A stretch of DNA of 64,000 nucleotides from QFOX01 sp033763655 (GTDB lineage Bacteria > Pseudomonadota > Alphaproteobacteria > Rickettsiales > UBA3002). The translations under genes were made by a program, and so were the position numbers. Of this stretch, positions 24,335 to 32,012 are shown piece after piece. Position 1 is the first letter of the stretch; each line of letters opens with the position of its first letter. The notes below the pieces were generated by a model, which had not been told where the DNA came from, made no database searches, and worked only from the letters and a program-made list of their open reading frames with translations. The stretch is taken from contig JANRKD010000011.1 in assembly GCA_033763655.1 (NCBI GenBank), forward strand, positions 4,543-68,542. Direction: 5' to 3'.

Positions 24335-25798
24335 ATGAGTGAATCCATCCAGTTTTTTGCCAAACGGAAAAAGATTTATCCGCGCCGGGTGTGGGGGAAG
24401 TTCCGTAAGCTGAAATGGGCGGCGATGGTGACGTTGCTCGGCATTTACTACGGCGCGCCCTGGCTGCGCTGGGAGCGTGGCGGGCCGTTACCCGATCAGG
24501 CGATTCTCATCGACCTGCAGCACACCCGCGCCTATTTCTTTGGCATCGAAATCTGGCCGCAGGAGGTGTATTACATCACCGGGCTGCTGATTCTCGCGGC
24601 GGTGGGGCTGTTCTTTGTCACCTCGCTGTTTGGCCGCGTCTGGTGCGGGTATGCCTGCCCGCAGACGGTGTGGACGGATTTATTCATCTGGGTCGAGCGC
24701 CTCGTACAGGGCGATCGCAACGCCCGCAAGAAGCTCGATGAATCACCATGGGGATTCAAAAAAATCTACAAAAAGGGGCTGACCCACCTGCTGTGGCTGC
24801 TGATTGGCTTATGCACCGGCGGGGCATGGGTATTCTATTTCAACGACGCGCCGACCCTGCTCGACCAGATTGTGCATTTCGATGTGCCGTGGGTTGTCGG
24901 GGGCTGGATTTTAGGGCTGACCTTCTCCACCTACCTCATGGCCGGGTTCGCGCGCGAACAGGTCTGCACCTATATGTGCCCTTACGCGCGCTTCCAGTCG
25001 GCGATGTTCGATAAAGACACGCTCATCATTGCCTACGACGTTGAGCGCGGTGAACCGCGCGGCAAATGGAAAAAGAAAGAGGAATACCTCGCCCACGCCG
25101 CCGGGCGTGCCACCTACCAGCCCGCCGCCACCGCCTTGCTCACCGAAGCCAAACCGGCGGCACAGGCACCCGTAAAATCCGGCCACTGCATTGATTGCGA
25201 TAGCTGCGTGGTGGTCTGCCCGATGGGGATCGATATCCGCGAAGGCCTGCAGATGCAGTGCATCGCCTGCGGCCTGTGTGTCGATGCCTGCGACACGGTG
25301 ATGGAAAAAATTGGTCTGCCTAAGGGGCTGATCCGCTACGACACCGAGAGCAAAAAACCTTTCAATCCCTTCCATCCGCGCAGCTTCTGGTATGCGGGGA
25401 TTATCGCGCTGGTCGGCGGCCTCATGCTCTATGGGCTGCTGACGCGCTCGCCGCTTGGGCTGAACGTCATCCATGACCGCAACCCCCTCATGGTCACGCT
25501 TTCGGATGGGTCGGTTCGCAACGGCTATACCCTGCATATCCTGAACAAATCGCACAGCGACCAGCATTATGCCCTGAGCGTGCTGGGCCTCGACAATGCC
25601 CATATCCGGGTACAGGGCAGCACCGATATTCCGGGCGACTCGCTACCGGTATTTGCCGATAGCGCCGGTAATTTCCGCGTGTTTGTCACCGCCGGAAAAC
25701 AGAAAGAGCACCGCCGGAGCATCACCTTCCAACTGGTGGAAGCGGGCGGCACCCTCCGCGAAAGCACCGACAGCATCTTTGTCAGCGAGGTTCCATGA
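24335..25798 (+). CDS. ccoG: Cytochrome c oxidase accessory protein CcoG
   Basis: Membrane iron-sulfur protein of 487 aa (also called RdxA/FixG), implicated in reducing copper for cbb3 assembly. Five or so TM helices; the motif VWCGYACPQTVWTDLFIWVER and EQVCTYMCPYARFQSAMFD are family hallmarks. Two 4Fe-4S binding sets are visible: C285-x2-C-x2-C-x3-C (CIDCDSCVVVCPMGID) and C309-x2-C-x2-C-x3-C (CIACGLCVDACD). The C-terminal 120 residues form a periplasmic Ig-like domain. Stop overlaps the ccoH start (ATGA). Confidence 0.94.
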   Translation: MSESIQFFAKRKKIYPRRVWGKFRKLKWAAMVTLLGIYYGAPWLRWERGGPLPDQAILIDLQHTRAYFFGIEIWPQEVYYITGLLILAAVGLFFVTSLFGRVWCGYACPQTVWTDLFIWVERLVQGDRNARKKLDESPWGFKKIYKKGLTHLLWLLIGLCTGGAWVFYFNDAPTLLDQIVHFDVPWVVGGWILGLTFSTYLMAGFAREQVCTYMCPYARFQSAMFDKDTLIIAYDVERGEPRGKWKKKEEYLAHAAGRATYQPAATALLTEAKPAAQAPVKSGHCIDCDSCVVVCPMGIDIREGLQMQCIACGLCVDACDTVMEKIGLPKGLIRYDTESKKPFNPFHPRSFWYAGIIALVGGLMLYGLLTRSPLGLNVIHDRNPLMVTLSDGSVRNGYTLHILNKSHSDQHYALSVLGLDNAHIRVQGSTDIPGDSLPVFADSAGNFRVFVTAGKQKEHRRSITFQLVEAGGTLRESTDSIFVSEVP

Positions 25799-26253
25799 GC
25801 GGCACCACCACGCCCTGGCGCGACCGGATCATCCCCTGGTATTTCGTGATGTTCTTCGTGGTCATCGCGCTGGTCAACGCGGTGATGGTCACGCTCGCCC
25901 TGCGCACCCATACCGGCACCGTTACCGCGCACCCGTATGAGAAGGGCCTCGCCTACAATAAAATCGTCGCCGCCGCGCAGCAACAGCAGGCGCTGGGCTG
26001 GAAGGGCCGGATTGAGTACCGGGAAGGCGCGCTGCATTTCTCGCTGCAGGACCGCAACCAGCACCCCCTCATCCCCGAAAAAGCGACGGCCACCCTCACC
26101 CGCCCCACCCAATCGGGGATGGATTTCACCGCCCCGCTGACGGGCAAAGCAACCCCGGTTACCTTCCCCGCGAAAGGCCTGTGGGAGGTGCGGGTAGATG
26201 CCCTGAATGCAGGGGTGCATTATCAGCAGACTAGGCGTATCGTGGTGGAATGA
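25795..26253 (+). CDS. ccoH: cbb3 oxidase assembly protein FixH/CcoH
   Basis: FixH-family protein, 152 aa. One N-terminal TM helix (about 12-36: IIPWYFVMFFVVIALVNAVMV) and a periplasmic beta-rich domain. Typical features: YEKGLAYNKIVAAAQQQQALGW near the membrane exit and GLWEVRVDA near the end. CcoH is needed for stable cbb3 assembly. It overlaps ccoG and ccoI by ATGA junctions at both ends. Confidence 0.92.
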   Translation: MSGTTTPWRDRIIPWYFVMFFVVIALVNAVMVTLALRTHTGTVTAHPYEKGLAYNKIVAAAQQQQALGWKGRIEYREGALHFSLQDRNQHPLIPEKATATLTRPTQSGMDFTAPLTGKATPVTFPAKGLWEVRVDALNAGVHYQQTRRIVVE

Positions 26254-28406
26254 CCACCCGCCCCTTCATCGCCACCGAAGCCGACGGCTCCCACAGCGTC
26301 AACCTGCTCGTGGACGGCATGCATTGCCCAAGTTGTGTGGCCCTCATCGAAACGGCCCTGCAGAAAAACGAGGCAGTGCTCAGGGTGCGGCTGAATCTCT
26401 CCACCCGGCGTCTGCGCGTGGTGTGGAAGGGCGGCGCAGAGCTTGGCGATCGCTGGGTGGCGCTGATCGAGGGCATGGGCTACCGCGCCATGCCGTTCAA
26501 CCCCGAAAGCGCCGAAACCGCCGAGAAAAAAGAGGAAAAATTCCTGCTGCGCTGCCTTGCCGTCGCCGGGTTCGCGAGCGGCAACCTGATGCTTTTTTCC
26601 ATCCCCTTATGGTCGAGCGATGCAGTGGAAATGGGCGACGGCACGCGCGCATTTTTTCATTGGGTGCAGGCGGCGATTGCCATCCCTGCCATTGCTTATT
26701 GCGGGCTTCCCTTCTACCGCTCGGCCTGGCGCGCGCTGCGGCAATTCCACACCAATATGGATGTGCCGATTTCTGTGGCGGTGGTGCTGTCCACGCTCAT
26801 GAGCCTGTTTGAGACCGCGACCTTCGGCACGCACTCGTATTTCGATTCGGCGGTGATGCTGCTGTTCTTTCTGCTGATTGGCCGCTACCTCGAAGCACGC
26901 GCCAAAGGCCGCGCCCGCAACGCCGCCCACGACCTGCTGCAAATGATGACCGGCTTCACCACCGTGCTGCACGCGGATGGCAGTCAGGAAGTTCTTCCGC
27001 TGGCCGATATTAAGGAGGGCATGCTGCTACGGGTCGCAGCGGGCGAGAAAATCGGCGCGGATGGCGTCGTCACCGCCGGCATCTCCGAAATCGACACCAG
27101 CCTGATTACCGGCGAAACGCTGCCGCAGAAAGTGGCCCCCGGCGCGACCCTCTTTGCAGGCACGATTAACATCGCGGCGGCGATTACCCTGCGCGTCACA
27201 AAGGCGGGCGAGCGTTCGCTGCTTTCGGAAATCATCCGGCTCATGGAATCCGCCGAACAGGCACAGGCGCGCTACGTCACCCTCGCCGATAAAATCTCGG
27301 GCTGGTACACTCCCGTGGTGCATGCGCTCGCGGCGGCGACCTTCCTCGGCTGGGTGCTGTTTGGCCATGCGGCCTGGCAGGTGGCGCTGCTCTATGCCGC
27401 CACGGTGCTGATTATCACCTGCCCCTGTGCGCTGGGCCTTGCCGTGCCGGTGGTGCAGGTGCTGGCCAGCGGCAGGCTGATGCGCCGCGGCATCCTGCTC
27501 AAAAGCGGCAGCGCGCTCGAACGACTGGCCTCCATCACCCACGCCGTGTTCGACAAAACCGGCACGCTGACGCGCGGCAAGCCCGAGTTGCTAACCCCGC
27601 AGGCCTATACTGCCGGGCAACTGCAACAGGCCGCCTCGCTCGCGGCACACAGCAAGCACCCGTTATCGCAGGCGATCAGCCACGCCTATACCGGCCCGCT
27701 TCTGCCGCTTACGGTGCAGGAAGTGCAAGGCTGCGGGCTTCTGGCGGGCGACGTCAAACTGGGTAAGCGCAGTTGGGCCACCGCCCTGCCCGACGACGGC
27801 GAACAGACGATGGAACTATGGCTCAGCCTCCCCGGCAGCGCGCCGCTGCGCTTCACCTTTGCCGACCAGCTCCGCGCCGATGCGGCGCAGGTCATTGCCG
27901 CGTTGCATGCCCGCCACATCCCCACGATACTGCTTTCGGGCGACCGGCAGGAGGTCACCCGCAGCGTCGCTGAAACGCTCGGCATGACCGACTACGCCGG
28001 GGGGCTTTCGCCGGTCGAAAAAACCGCGAGAATCGCCGCGCTTAAAGCCGATGGCGCACGGGTGTTGATGGTGGGGGACGGCCTCAATGACGCACCGTCG
28101 CTTTCTTCTGCCACCATTTCCATGTCGCCCGCCAGCGCGATGGATATTACCCAGAACGCGGCGGATATTGTCTTTCAGGGCGAGAAACTCCGGCCTGTCC
28201 TGAGTGCGCTTTCCACCGCCACCTTTTCGCAAACGCTGGTCAGGCAGAACTTCGTGCTGGCCCTCGCCTATAACGTGGTGGCCATTCCGCTGGCCGTGGC
28301 GGGGATGGTAACGCCGCTGATCGCCGCGATTGCGATGTCCAGCTCGTCGCTGCTGGTGATTGCGAACGCCATGCGCCTGAACCTGCGGAAGGAGCGCGAC
28401 CTGTGA
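26250..28406 (+). CDS. ccoI: Copper-exporting P-type ATPase for cbb3 assembly
   Basis: P1B-type ATPase of 718 aa (CcoI/FixI/CopA2 type), which supplies copper for CuB of the oxidase. N-terminal metal-binding domain with GMHCPSC (C26, C29). Transmembrane metal site CPC at 391-393 in TCPCALGLAVP. Phosphorylation site DKTGT (D435). Hinge motif GDGLNDAP (D610) is followed by ALSTATFSQTLVRQNFVLALAYNV. Actuator motif ITGETLP is present. The HP dipeptide of P1B pumps is visible in AHSKHPLS. It overlaps ccoH (ATGA) and ccoS (GTGA). Confidence 0.95.
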   Translation: MTTRPFIATEADGSHSVNLLVDGMHCPSCVALIETALQKNEAVLRVRLNLSTRRLRVVWKGGAELGDRWVALIEGMGYRAMPFNPESAETAEKKEEKFLLRCLAVAGFASGNLMLFSIPLWSSDAVEMGDGTRAFFHWVQAAIAIPAIAYCGLPFYRSAWRALRQFHTNMDVPISVAVVLSTLMSLFETATFGTHSYFDSAVMLLFFLLIGRYLEARAKGRARNAAHDLLQMMTGFTTVLHADGSQEVLPLADIKEGMLLRVAAGEKIGADGVVTAGISEIDTSLITGETLPQKVAPGATLFAGTINIAAAITLRVTKAGERSLLSEIIRLMESAEQAQARYVTLADKISGWYTPVVHALAAATFLGWVLFGHAAWQVALLYAATVLIITCPCALGLAVPVVQVLASGRLMRRGILLKSGSALERLASITHAVFDKTGTLTRGKPELLTPQAYTAGQLQQAASLAAHSKHPLSQAISHAYTGPLLPLTVQEVQGCGLLAGDVKLGKRSWATALPDDGEQTMELWLSLPGSAPLRFTFADQLRADAAQVIAALHARHIPTILLSGDRQEVTRSVAETLGMTDYAGGLSPVEKTARIAALKADGARVLMVGDGLNDAPSLSSATISMSPASAMDITQNAADIVFQGEKLRPVLSALSTATFSQTLVRQNFVLALAYNVVAIPLAVAGMVTPLIAAIAMSSSSLLVIANAMRLNLRKERDL

Positions 28407-28585
28407 GCGCGCTTATCTATCTCGTCCCCATCGCGCTGACGCTCGGCCTTGCCGGGCTATGGGCGTTTTTCTGGGCGCTGCGGCACGGCCAGTTCGAGGA
28501 TCTGGATGGCGCCGCCCACCGCATCCTGCGTGATGATGCCCCTGCTCCGGATGAGAGCCGCGACGAAACGGAAAAAGGCGCCTAA
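28403..28585 (+). CDS. ccoS: cbb3 oxidase maturation protein CcoS
   Basis: Small protein of 60 aa with one TM helix (about 4-26) and the family pattern LWAFFWALRHGQFEDLDGAAHRIL. CcoS is required for heme and copper insertion in the cbb3 core. Start is GTG overlapping the ccoI stop (GTGA). It is the last gene of the operon; its stop overlaps the end of the convergent DUF465 gene by 4 bases. Confidence 0.93.
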   Translation: MSALIYLVPIALTLGLAGLWAFFWALRHGQFEDLDGAAHRILRDDAPAPDESRDETEKGA

Positions 28586-28824
28586 GACGCCTTTTTCAAC
28601 AACTCAAACAACTCATCCTTCAAGCTGAGGCGTTGCTTTTTCAGTTCCTCCAGACGGTCATCCGTCGCCGCCTCGGCACCCGATTCAATCCGGTGTACCG
28701 AGTGCTCCATGGCGTCGTATTCATCGAACAGCCGCGCAAAATGGTTGCTGGATGTCTTCATCTGGTGAATGCGCTCACGCATTTCGGGGAACTCATTCAC
28801 CAGGCTATGGTTCGCTATCAGCAT
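28582..28824 (-). CDS. DUF465/YdcH-family protein
   Basis: Small helical protein of 80 aa of the DUF465 (YdcH) family, common in proteobacteria, function unknown. Typical layout: N-terminal LVNEFPEMRERIHQMKTSSNHFARLFDEYDAMEHSVHRIE, then an acidic linker and C-terminal LEELKKQRLSLKDELFELL. It would form a helical hairpin or coiled coil. GAGGAGT lies 9-15 bases and AGGGAC directly before the ATG. It is divergent from ompW across the FNR-type box, so that box could also affect this gene. Confidence 0.88.
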   Translation of the reverse strand: MLIANHSLVNEFPEMRERIHQMKTSSNHFARLFDEYDAMEHSVHRIESGAEAATDDRLEELKKQRLSLKDELFELLKKAS

Positions 28825-28884
28825 GTCCCTAACTCCTCGTGGTGACTCATGGGGGGAATTATATCCATATTACTGCATTTATAC

Positions 28885-28898
28885 TTGATGCAAATCAA
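28885..28898 (+). promoter_or_regulatory. Perfect FNR box before ompW
   Basis: TTGAT-GCAA-ATCAA, an exact match to the FNR consensus palindrome. With TACTTT at 28920-28925 as -10 element, the box centre (28891.5) falls about 41 bases before the likely transcript start, the class II activator position. ompW starts at 28959. The spacer GCAA is the same as in the box at 20396-20409. Confidence 0.85.
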
Positions 28899-28958
28899 GG
28901 CCGCAGCGGCGCGTTGCGCTACTTTCCCGCCGAACAATCAACGTAAAGGAGTATCCCA

Positions 28959-29567
28959 ATGAAGAAAATAATCTGCAGCGCCGTTTCCGTCATCGCCCTT
29001 TCGTCGCCTGCACTGGCGGCAGAGCACTTCAAGGCTGGCGACATTCTGGTGCGCGCACGCGCTGTCGGCATCACGCCGAACGAAAGCAGCACCATGAACA
29101 TCAACGACAACGTCAAGGTCGATAACCACGTTGTCCCCGAGCTGGATGCGACCTACTTCTTCACCCCGAATATCGCGGCGGAATTAATTGCTGCGGTGTC
29201 ACCGCACGACATCACCACCACGGGCGGGGTGGATGCGGGCACAGTCTGGCTGCTGCCGCCGACGCTGACCCTGCAATACCACTTCAACCAGTTCGAAAGC
29301 GTGAAACCCTATCTCGGCGCGGGGATTAACTACACCCACTTCTTCGGCGAAGACCCCGGTTCACTGACCGATGCGCACTACAAGGACAGCGTGGGCATTG
29401 CCCTGCAGGCCGGGGCGGATATTCCCATTCAGGGGAACTGGTACGCCAACGTGGACGTGAAGAAAATCTACATCGACACCAATGCAAAATTCAGCAACAA
29501 CGCGGTGCGTGCGGATGTCGATATCGACCCCTGGTTCGTCGGTATTGGCCTTGGCTACAAATTCTAA
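28959..29567 (+). CDS. ompW: OmpW-family outer membrane protein
   Basis: Outer membrane beta-barrel of 202 aa. Signal peptide of about 20 residues (MKKIICSAVSVIALSSPALA|AEHF). OmpW features: FKAGDILVRARAVGITPNESS at the mature N-terminus, FTPNIAAELIAA, PYLGAGINYTHFF, DVKKIYIDT and the terminal aromatic in VGIGLGYKF required for barrel assembly. OmpW forms a narrow eight-stranded channel for small hydrophobic molecules and is anaerobically controlled in enterics. The perfect FNR box upstream fits that. AAAGGAG precedes the ATG. Confidence 0.94.
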   Translation: MKKIICSAVSVIALSSPALAAEHFKAGDILVRARAVGITPNESSTMNINDNVKVDNHVVPELDATYFFTPNIAAELIAAVSPHDITTTGGVDAGTVWLLPPTLTLQYHFNQFESVKPYLGAGINYTHFFGEDPGSLTDAHYKDSVGIALQAGADIPIQGNWYANVDVKKIYIDTNAKFSNNAVRADVDIDPWFVGIGLGYKF

Positions 29568-29569
29568 CC

Positions 29570-29992
29570 ATGTCGGACGGCACCATCATTCCCATGCATG
29601 CGCCCAAGGCCTGTTCCGGCAAGTGCAAAAGCGGCACCTGCCACACAAAAGCAAATGTGTGGGTATTGGCCGCATGCGAGGGGATGGCGGTGCTGTTCGA
29701 ACAACAGGCGGATGGGCACCTGCGCCTCCTGCCACAGGAGGGCAGCGCCGTCGCTTCGTTCACGGATGCCCTGCGCGACCATCTGGCCGGAGCGGCGGAG
29801 CGGTCGGCGTTCAGCCAGCTGGTGCTGGTGGGCGGCGCGAACGACATCTCATGGACGCAGGCCTCGCTGCCTCCCAGTATTTCCGGCAAGGTGGTGGCCG
29901 AAATTGAATATCCGCTGATGCCCGGCTGGTTCACCCCCCCCGGCGGCATGGAAAAACTAACGCAGGCCCTTGAGCATGTATTCCGTGGTTAG
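29570..29992 (+). CDS. Host-attachment/baeRF-like small protein with Cys-rich start
   Basis: Protein of 140 aa, 2 bases after ompW and so probably co-translated. The N-terminus has a Cys cluster (CSGKCKSGTCH, about residues 15-25). The C-terminal half (FSQLVLVGGANDISWTQASLPPSISGKVVAEIEYPL) resembles the end of host attachment / baeRF-type proteins (LVLVG...LP..L..KVVAEI). The match is partial and from memory. The Cys/His set could bind Zn, Cu or Fe-S. Its position in an FNR-controlled unit next to cbb3 genes suggests a link with microaerobic metabolism. Function unknown. Confidence 0.65.
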   Translation: MSDGTIIPMHAPKACSGKCKSGTCHTKANVWVLAACEGMAVLFEQQADGHLRLLPQEGSAVASFTDALRDHLAGAAERSAFSQLVLVGGANDISWTQASLPPSISGKVVAEIEYPLMPGWFTPPGGMEKLTQALEHVFRG

Positions 29993-30073
29993 AGCATTTC
30001 TGGCTTAAACCTATACATTTTCCGTCATTGCGAACGAAGCGCGGCAATCCATCTTGGCCACCTCCCCATCTCT

Positions 30074-30168
30074 TGTCATGCCAGCTTTACGCTGGCATCC
30101 AGCCCCTTTAAGAGAATCTCTCGGCGCAGCCGCGCCCCGATGGACGCTGAAACACGTTCAGCATGACA
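30074..30168 (-). repeat. MITE-like element, copy B (inverted relative to A)
   Basis: 95-bp element with the same perfect TGTCATGC / GCATGACA ends as copy A at 11941-12036, in the opposite orientation. The ATGCCAGC hairpin arm and the GTGTTTCAGC arm are conserved; the middle (about 35 bases) has diverged. No coding capacity. Confidence 0.75.
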
Positions 30169-30194
30169 CATGGTGGGGCTTGGCGCTGTCATCT

Positions 30195-30276
30195 GTGGGG
30201 TGTAAACCGTGGTTGGCGCCGCTCGACTCTTCCCTTGCCGCTTCCCTCACCCCGGCCATCTCCCGCAGGCGGGAGA
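30195..30276 (-). repeat. Intergenic repeat module shared with 51.6-51.74 kb
   Basis: In reverse complement this stretch reads a GC hairpin, GGGTGAGG, AGCGGCAAG, AAGAGTCGAGCG, then a 26-bp tract beginning GGCGCCAACCACGG. The same pieces occur in the same order at 51622-51742, where an extra 30-40 bases separate two of them. So the two loci are copies of one composite repeat. Confidence 0.7.
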
Positions 30277-30376
30277 GGGAGCGACTCCCCGAGTGGCGGA
30301 AGTGTAGGCCCGCACCCCTGTTACCCCGTCTCCCCGCACCCCCGCGAATTGGGTCATTGCCTGAACGCAAAATGCG

Positions 30377-31081
30377 TTAATGCCACAATTCCGCCGCGCA
30401 GCTTCCCGACTCCGAACAACTGTTGCAGACAAACTCCCGCAATTTCTCGATATTGCTGACGGTAATGTCGTGCCCTACTATGGAAATACCCAGCGGCTTA
30501 AGCTGCTGCTGGCTGCGCGACAGGGTTTCAGGTTTCATGCCCAGATAGGCCGCGAGGATATGTTTTTCGACCGGTATCTGCAGCGTTTTCGCCCCGTGCG
30601 CCTGCGTATGGCACAGCCGCAGCAGGAAACAACCCAGCCGTTGCGCCGCCGACATAGTGCTCATCTGCTCCAGCTTGAGTTGCGCTTGCGCGGTACGCTC
30701 GTTGAGCAGGGCCATAATGTTGCCGGAAAGCGCGGCATTCCCGGCCAGCATCGGGCGGATAATATCGGCGGGAATGGCCACCAGCTCGGTATTGGTGGCC
30801 AGTGTCTGCGCGTGATAGGGGTAGTTCGCATGCGGGAACAGCGCCGCTTCACCGAAAACATCGCCGTCGGTACACAGGCCGACAATACTTTCCTTACCGT
30901 CAGGCGTCTGGCGGGTGAGTTTGACCCAGCCGCTGAGCACCAACCACAGGCTGCCCGCCGCATCGCCATGGTGGAGGATAACATCGTCCTTCGCATGCAG
31001 CCGAATTTTCGCGTGCGGCGCGAGCATCGACAGCAGCGCCGGTTGGTTATGAAAGAGCGGTTGTTCGCGCAATACCGTCAT
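30377..31081 (-). CDS. CRP/FNR-family regulator with C-terminal FNR-type cysteine motif
   Basis: Transcription factor of 234 aa. Residues about 1-125 form the cyclic-nucleotide-binding-like beta roll (FHNQPALLSMLAPHAKIRL, GDVFGEAALFPHANY). A dimer helix follows (NERTAQAQLKLEQM). The winged helix has KHILAAYLGMKPETLSRSQQQL, with E185-x-x-S188-R189 as in FNR recognition helices that read TTGAT. Unusually the C-terminus carries C219-x2-C222-x5-C228, the spacing of the E. coli FNR N-terminal 4Fe-4S ligands; the N-terminus has no such motif. Bacillus Fnr has a C-terminal cluster, so this could be an oxygen-sensing cluster. It likely reads the boxes at 20396 and 28885. Confidence 0.88.
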   Translation of the reverse strand: MTVLREQPLFHNQPALLSMLAPHAKIRLHAKDDVILHHGDAAGSLWLVLSGWVKLTRQTPDGKESIVGLCTDGDVFGEAALFPHANYPYHAQTLATNTELVAIPADIIRPMLAGNAALSGNIMALLNERTAQAQLKLEQMSTMSAAQRLGCFLLRLCHTQAHGAKTLQIPVEKHILAAYLGMKPETLSRSQQQLKPLGISIVGHDITVSNIEKLREFVCNSCSESGSCAAELWH

Positions 31082-31483
31082 ACGGGCGCCTTGCTGGAGG
31101 GCATTTCAGGTTGAATCAACTACCTAATACATTTTTTTACTTCAACCAAACACTAATCTTCTCCCGTACACTGCACGACCATAAAGAGACTCTCCCCTGT
31201 TGCCTGCGCACCCAATACCGGCAGAAAAATTGGGCACCCACAAATAACACATTGACTTATTGCCAGATCCCTGTATGAAGCGCCTTGAGTATTCTATATT
31301 CTTTGCACATGCAGGCTGCACCTACACTTACTCGCAGCGTATCTACCGATACATAATGATCTACCTAAGACTGATCCTTACCAGCGTTTGATTGAAGAAT
31401 GACCGGAACATCCGTTCCGGCGGAAATTCTCACACCGCACTCCATTCCGGGTTGCGGCAACGCTTGATGTCTAGGAGACAACA
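31082..31483. promoter_or_regulatory. 402-base region: regulator promoter and cold-shock leader
   Basis: Lies between the divergent CRP/FNR gene and the cold-shock gene. No ORF of note. The part nearest the cold-shock gene is probably a long 5' leader, as is usual for cspA-type mRNAs; a 7-bp hairpin in it is listed separately. GTTGA-A-TCAAC at 31109-31119 is a short palindrome with FNR-like half-sites but wrong spacing. No clear promoter could be fixed. Confidence 0.4.
31403..31420 (+). promoter_or_regulatory. Hairpin in cold-shock gene leader
   Basis: CCGGAAC-ATCC-GTTCCGG, a perfect 7-bp stem with a 4-base loop, 64 bases before the cold-shock start codon. Cold-shock mRNAs use leader structure to control translation with temperature; such a role here is inference. 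Confidence 0.5.
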
Positions 31484-31690
31484 ATGGCTAACGGTACTGT
31501 AAAATGGTTTAACCCCACCAAAGGCTTCGGCTTCATCCAACCTGATCAAGGCGGCACCGATGTGTTCGTTCACATCAGCGCGCTTGAAAAAGCCGGCATC
31601 CGCGGTCTGGACGAAGGTCAGAAAGTGAGCTACGAGCTCGTGACCGATAAAGGCAAAACCTCGGCTGGCAATCTTAAGCTCGCTGCGTAG
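31484..31690 (+). CDS. Cold-shock protein, CspA family
   Basis: Single cold-shock domain of 68 aa, an RNA chaperone that melts mRNA structure. Both RNA-binding motifs are intact: KGFGFI (RNP1) and VFVHIS (RNP2), in the order GTVKWFNPTKGFGFIQPD then DVFVHISALEKAG. AGGAGA lies 6 bases before the ATG. Followed by a strong terminator at 31721. The next gene in the same direction is an RNA helicase, a common functional partner in cold adaptation. Confidence 0.95.
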   Translation: MANGTVKWFNPTKGFGFIQPDQGGTDVFVHISALEKAGIRGLDEGQKVSYELVTDKGKTSAGNLKLAA

Positions 31691-31720
31691 TTTTTCGCCT
31701 TACTAAAGCATAACGAAAGC

Positions 31721-31758
31721 ACCGCCCCCGCCGGATTCCGGTTGGGGGCGGTTGTTTT
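31721..31758 (+). terminator. Rho-independent terminator of cold-shock gene
   Basis: ACCGCCCCC (31721-31729) pairs with GGGGGCGGT (31744-31752), 9 bp, loop 14 bases, followed by TGTTTT. It lies 31 bases after the stop codon. Confidence 0.85.
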
Positions 31759-31835
31759 ACTCGCCGCCCCTCCGATGGGCGCGCCAGTATCAAAACCAGC
31801 GCATCGCTGATTTTGCGCCGCCACTACGGCGAAAC

Positions 31836-31865
31836 CGAAACAGGAACCGTGCGCGGTTCGTTTCG
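31836..31865 (+). promoter_or_regulatory. Long hairpin in helicase leader
   Basis: CGAAAC-AG-GAACCG-TGCG-CGGTTC-GTTTCG: two 6-bp stem halves pair perfectly with only an AG bulge on one side, and a TGCG tetraloop. It lies about 148 bases before the helicase start. It may be a leader control element, perhaps recognised by the helicase itself (autoregulation); that is inference. Confidence 0.5.
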
Positions 31866-32012
31866 AATCCGAGTTCTGCTGATCAGGCTCCAGAATCTTC
31901 CTTCCCCGGTTAGGGGAAGCTTTTCAACTATCGACGCGCGGCGCGCATGCGGAATCCTCCGCGTGCCGGTTTTTACTCGCGAATCCACCTCTATCCACCA
32001 AAGGAATATCCC

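Larger units (their letters stand above)
29993..30376. other. 384-base intergenic region with mosaic repeats
   Basis: No gene. It holds, in order, a GTCATTGCGAACGAAG-type tract near 30024 that recurs in part at 51.6 kb, the MITE-like element copy B (30074-30168), a 26-bp tract (30195-30220) identical in inverted orientation to 51717-51742, and a GC-rich hairpin (TCTCCCGC-AG-GCGGGAGA, 30259-30276) also shared with 51.6 kb. Confidence 0.65.
31691..32012. other. 322-base region between cold-shock and helicase genes
   Basis: Contains the cold-shock terminator (31721-31758) and a probable structured leader of the helicase gene (hairpin 31836-31865). The frame open through 31947-32012 in phase with the helicase has no ribosome site and reads as leader, not protein. 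Confidence 0.5.

Noticed and set aside
31109..31119. GTTGA-A-TCAAC before the CRP/FNR gene as a possible autoregulatory FNR box
   Set aside because: The half-sites are separated by one base instead of the spacing needed (TTGAT-N4-ATCAA), so a FNR dimer should not bind.
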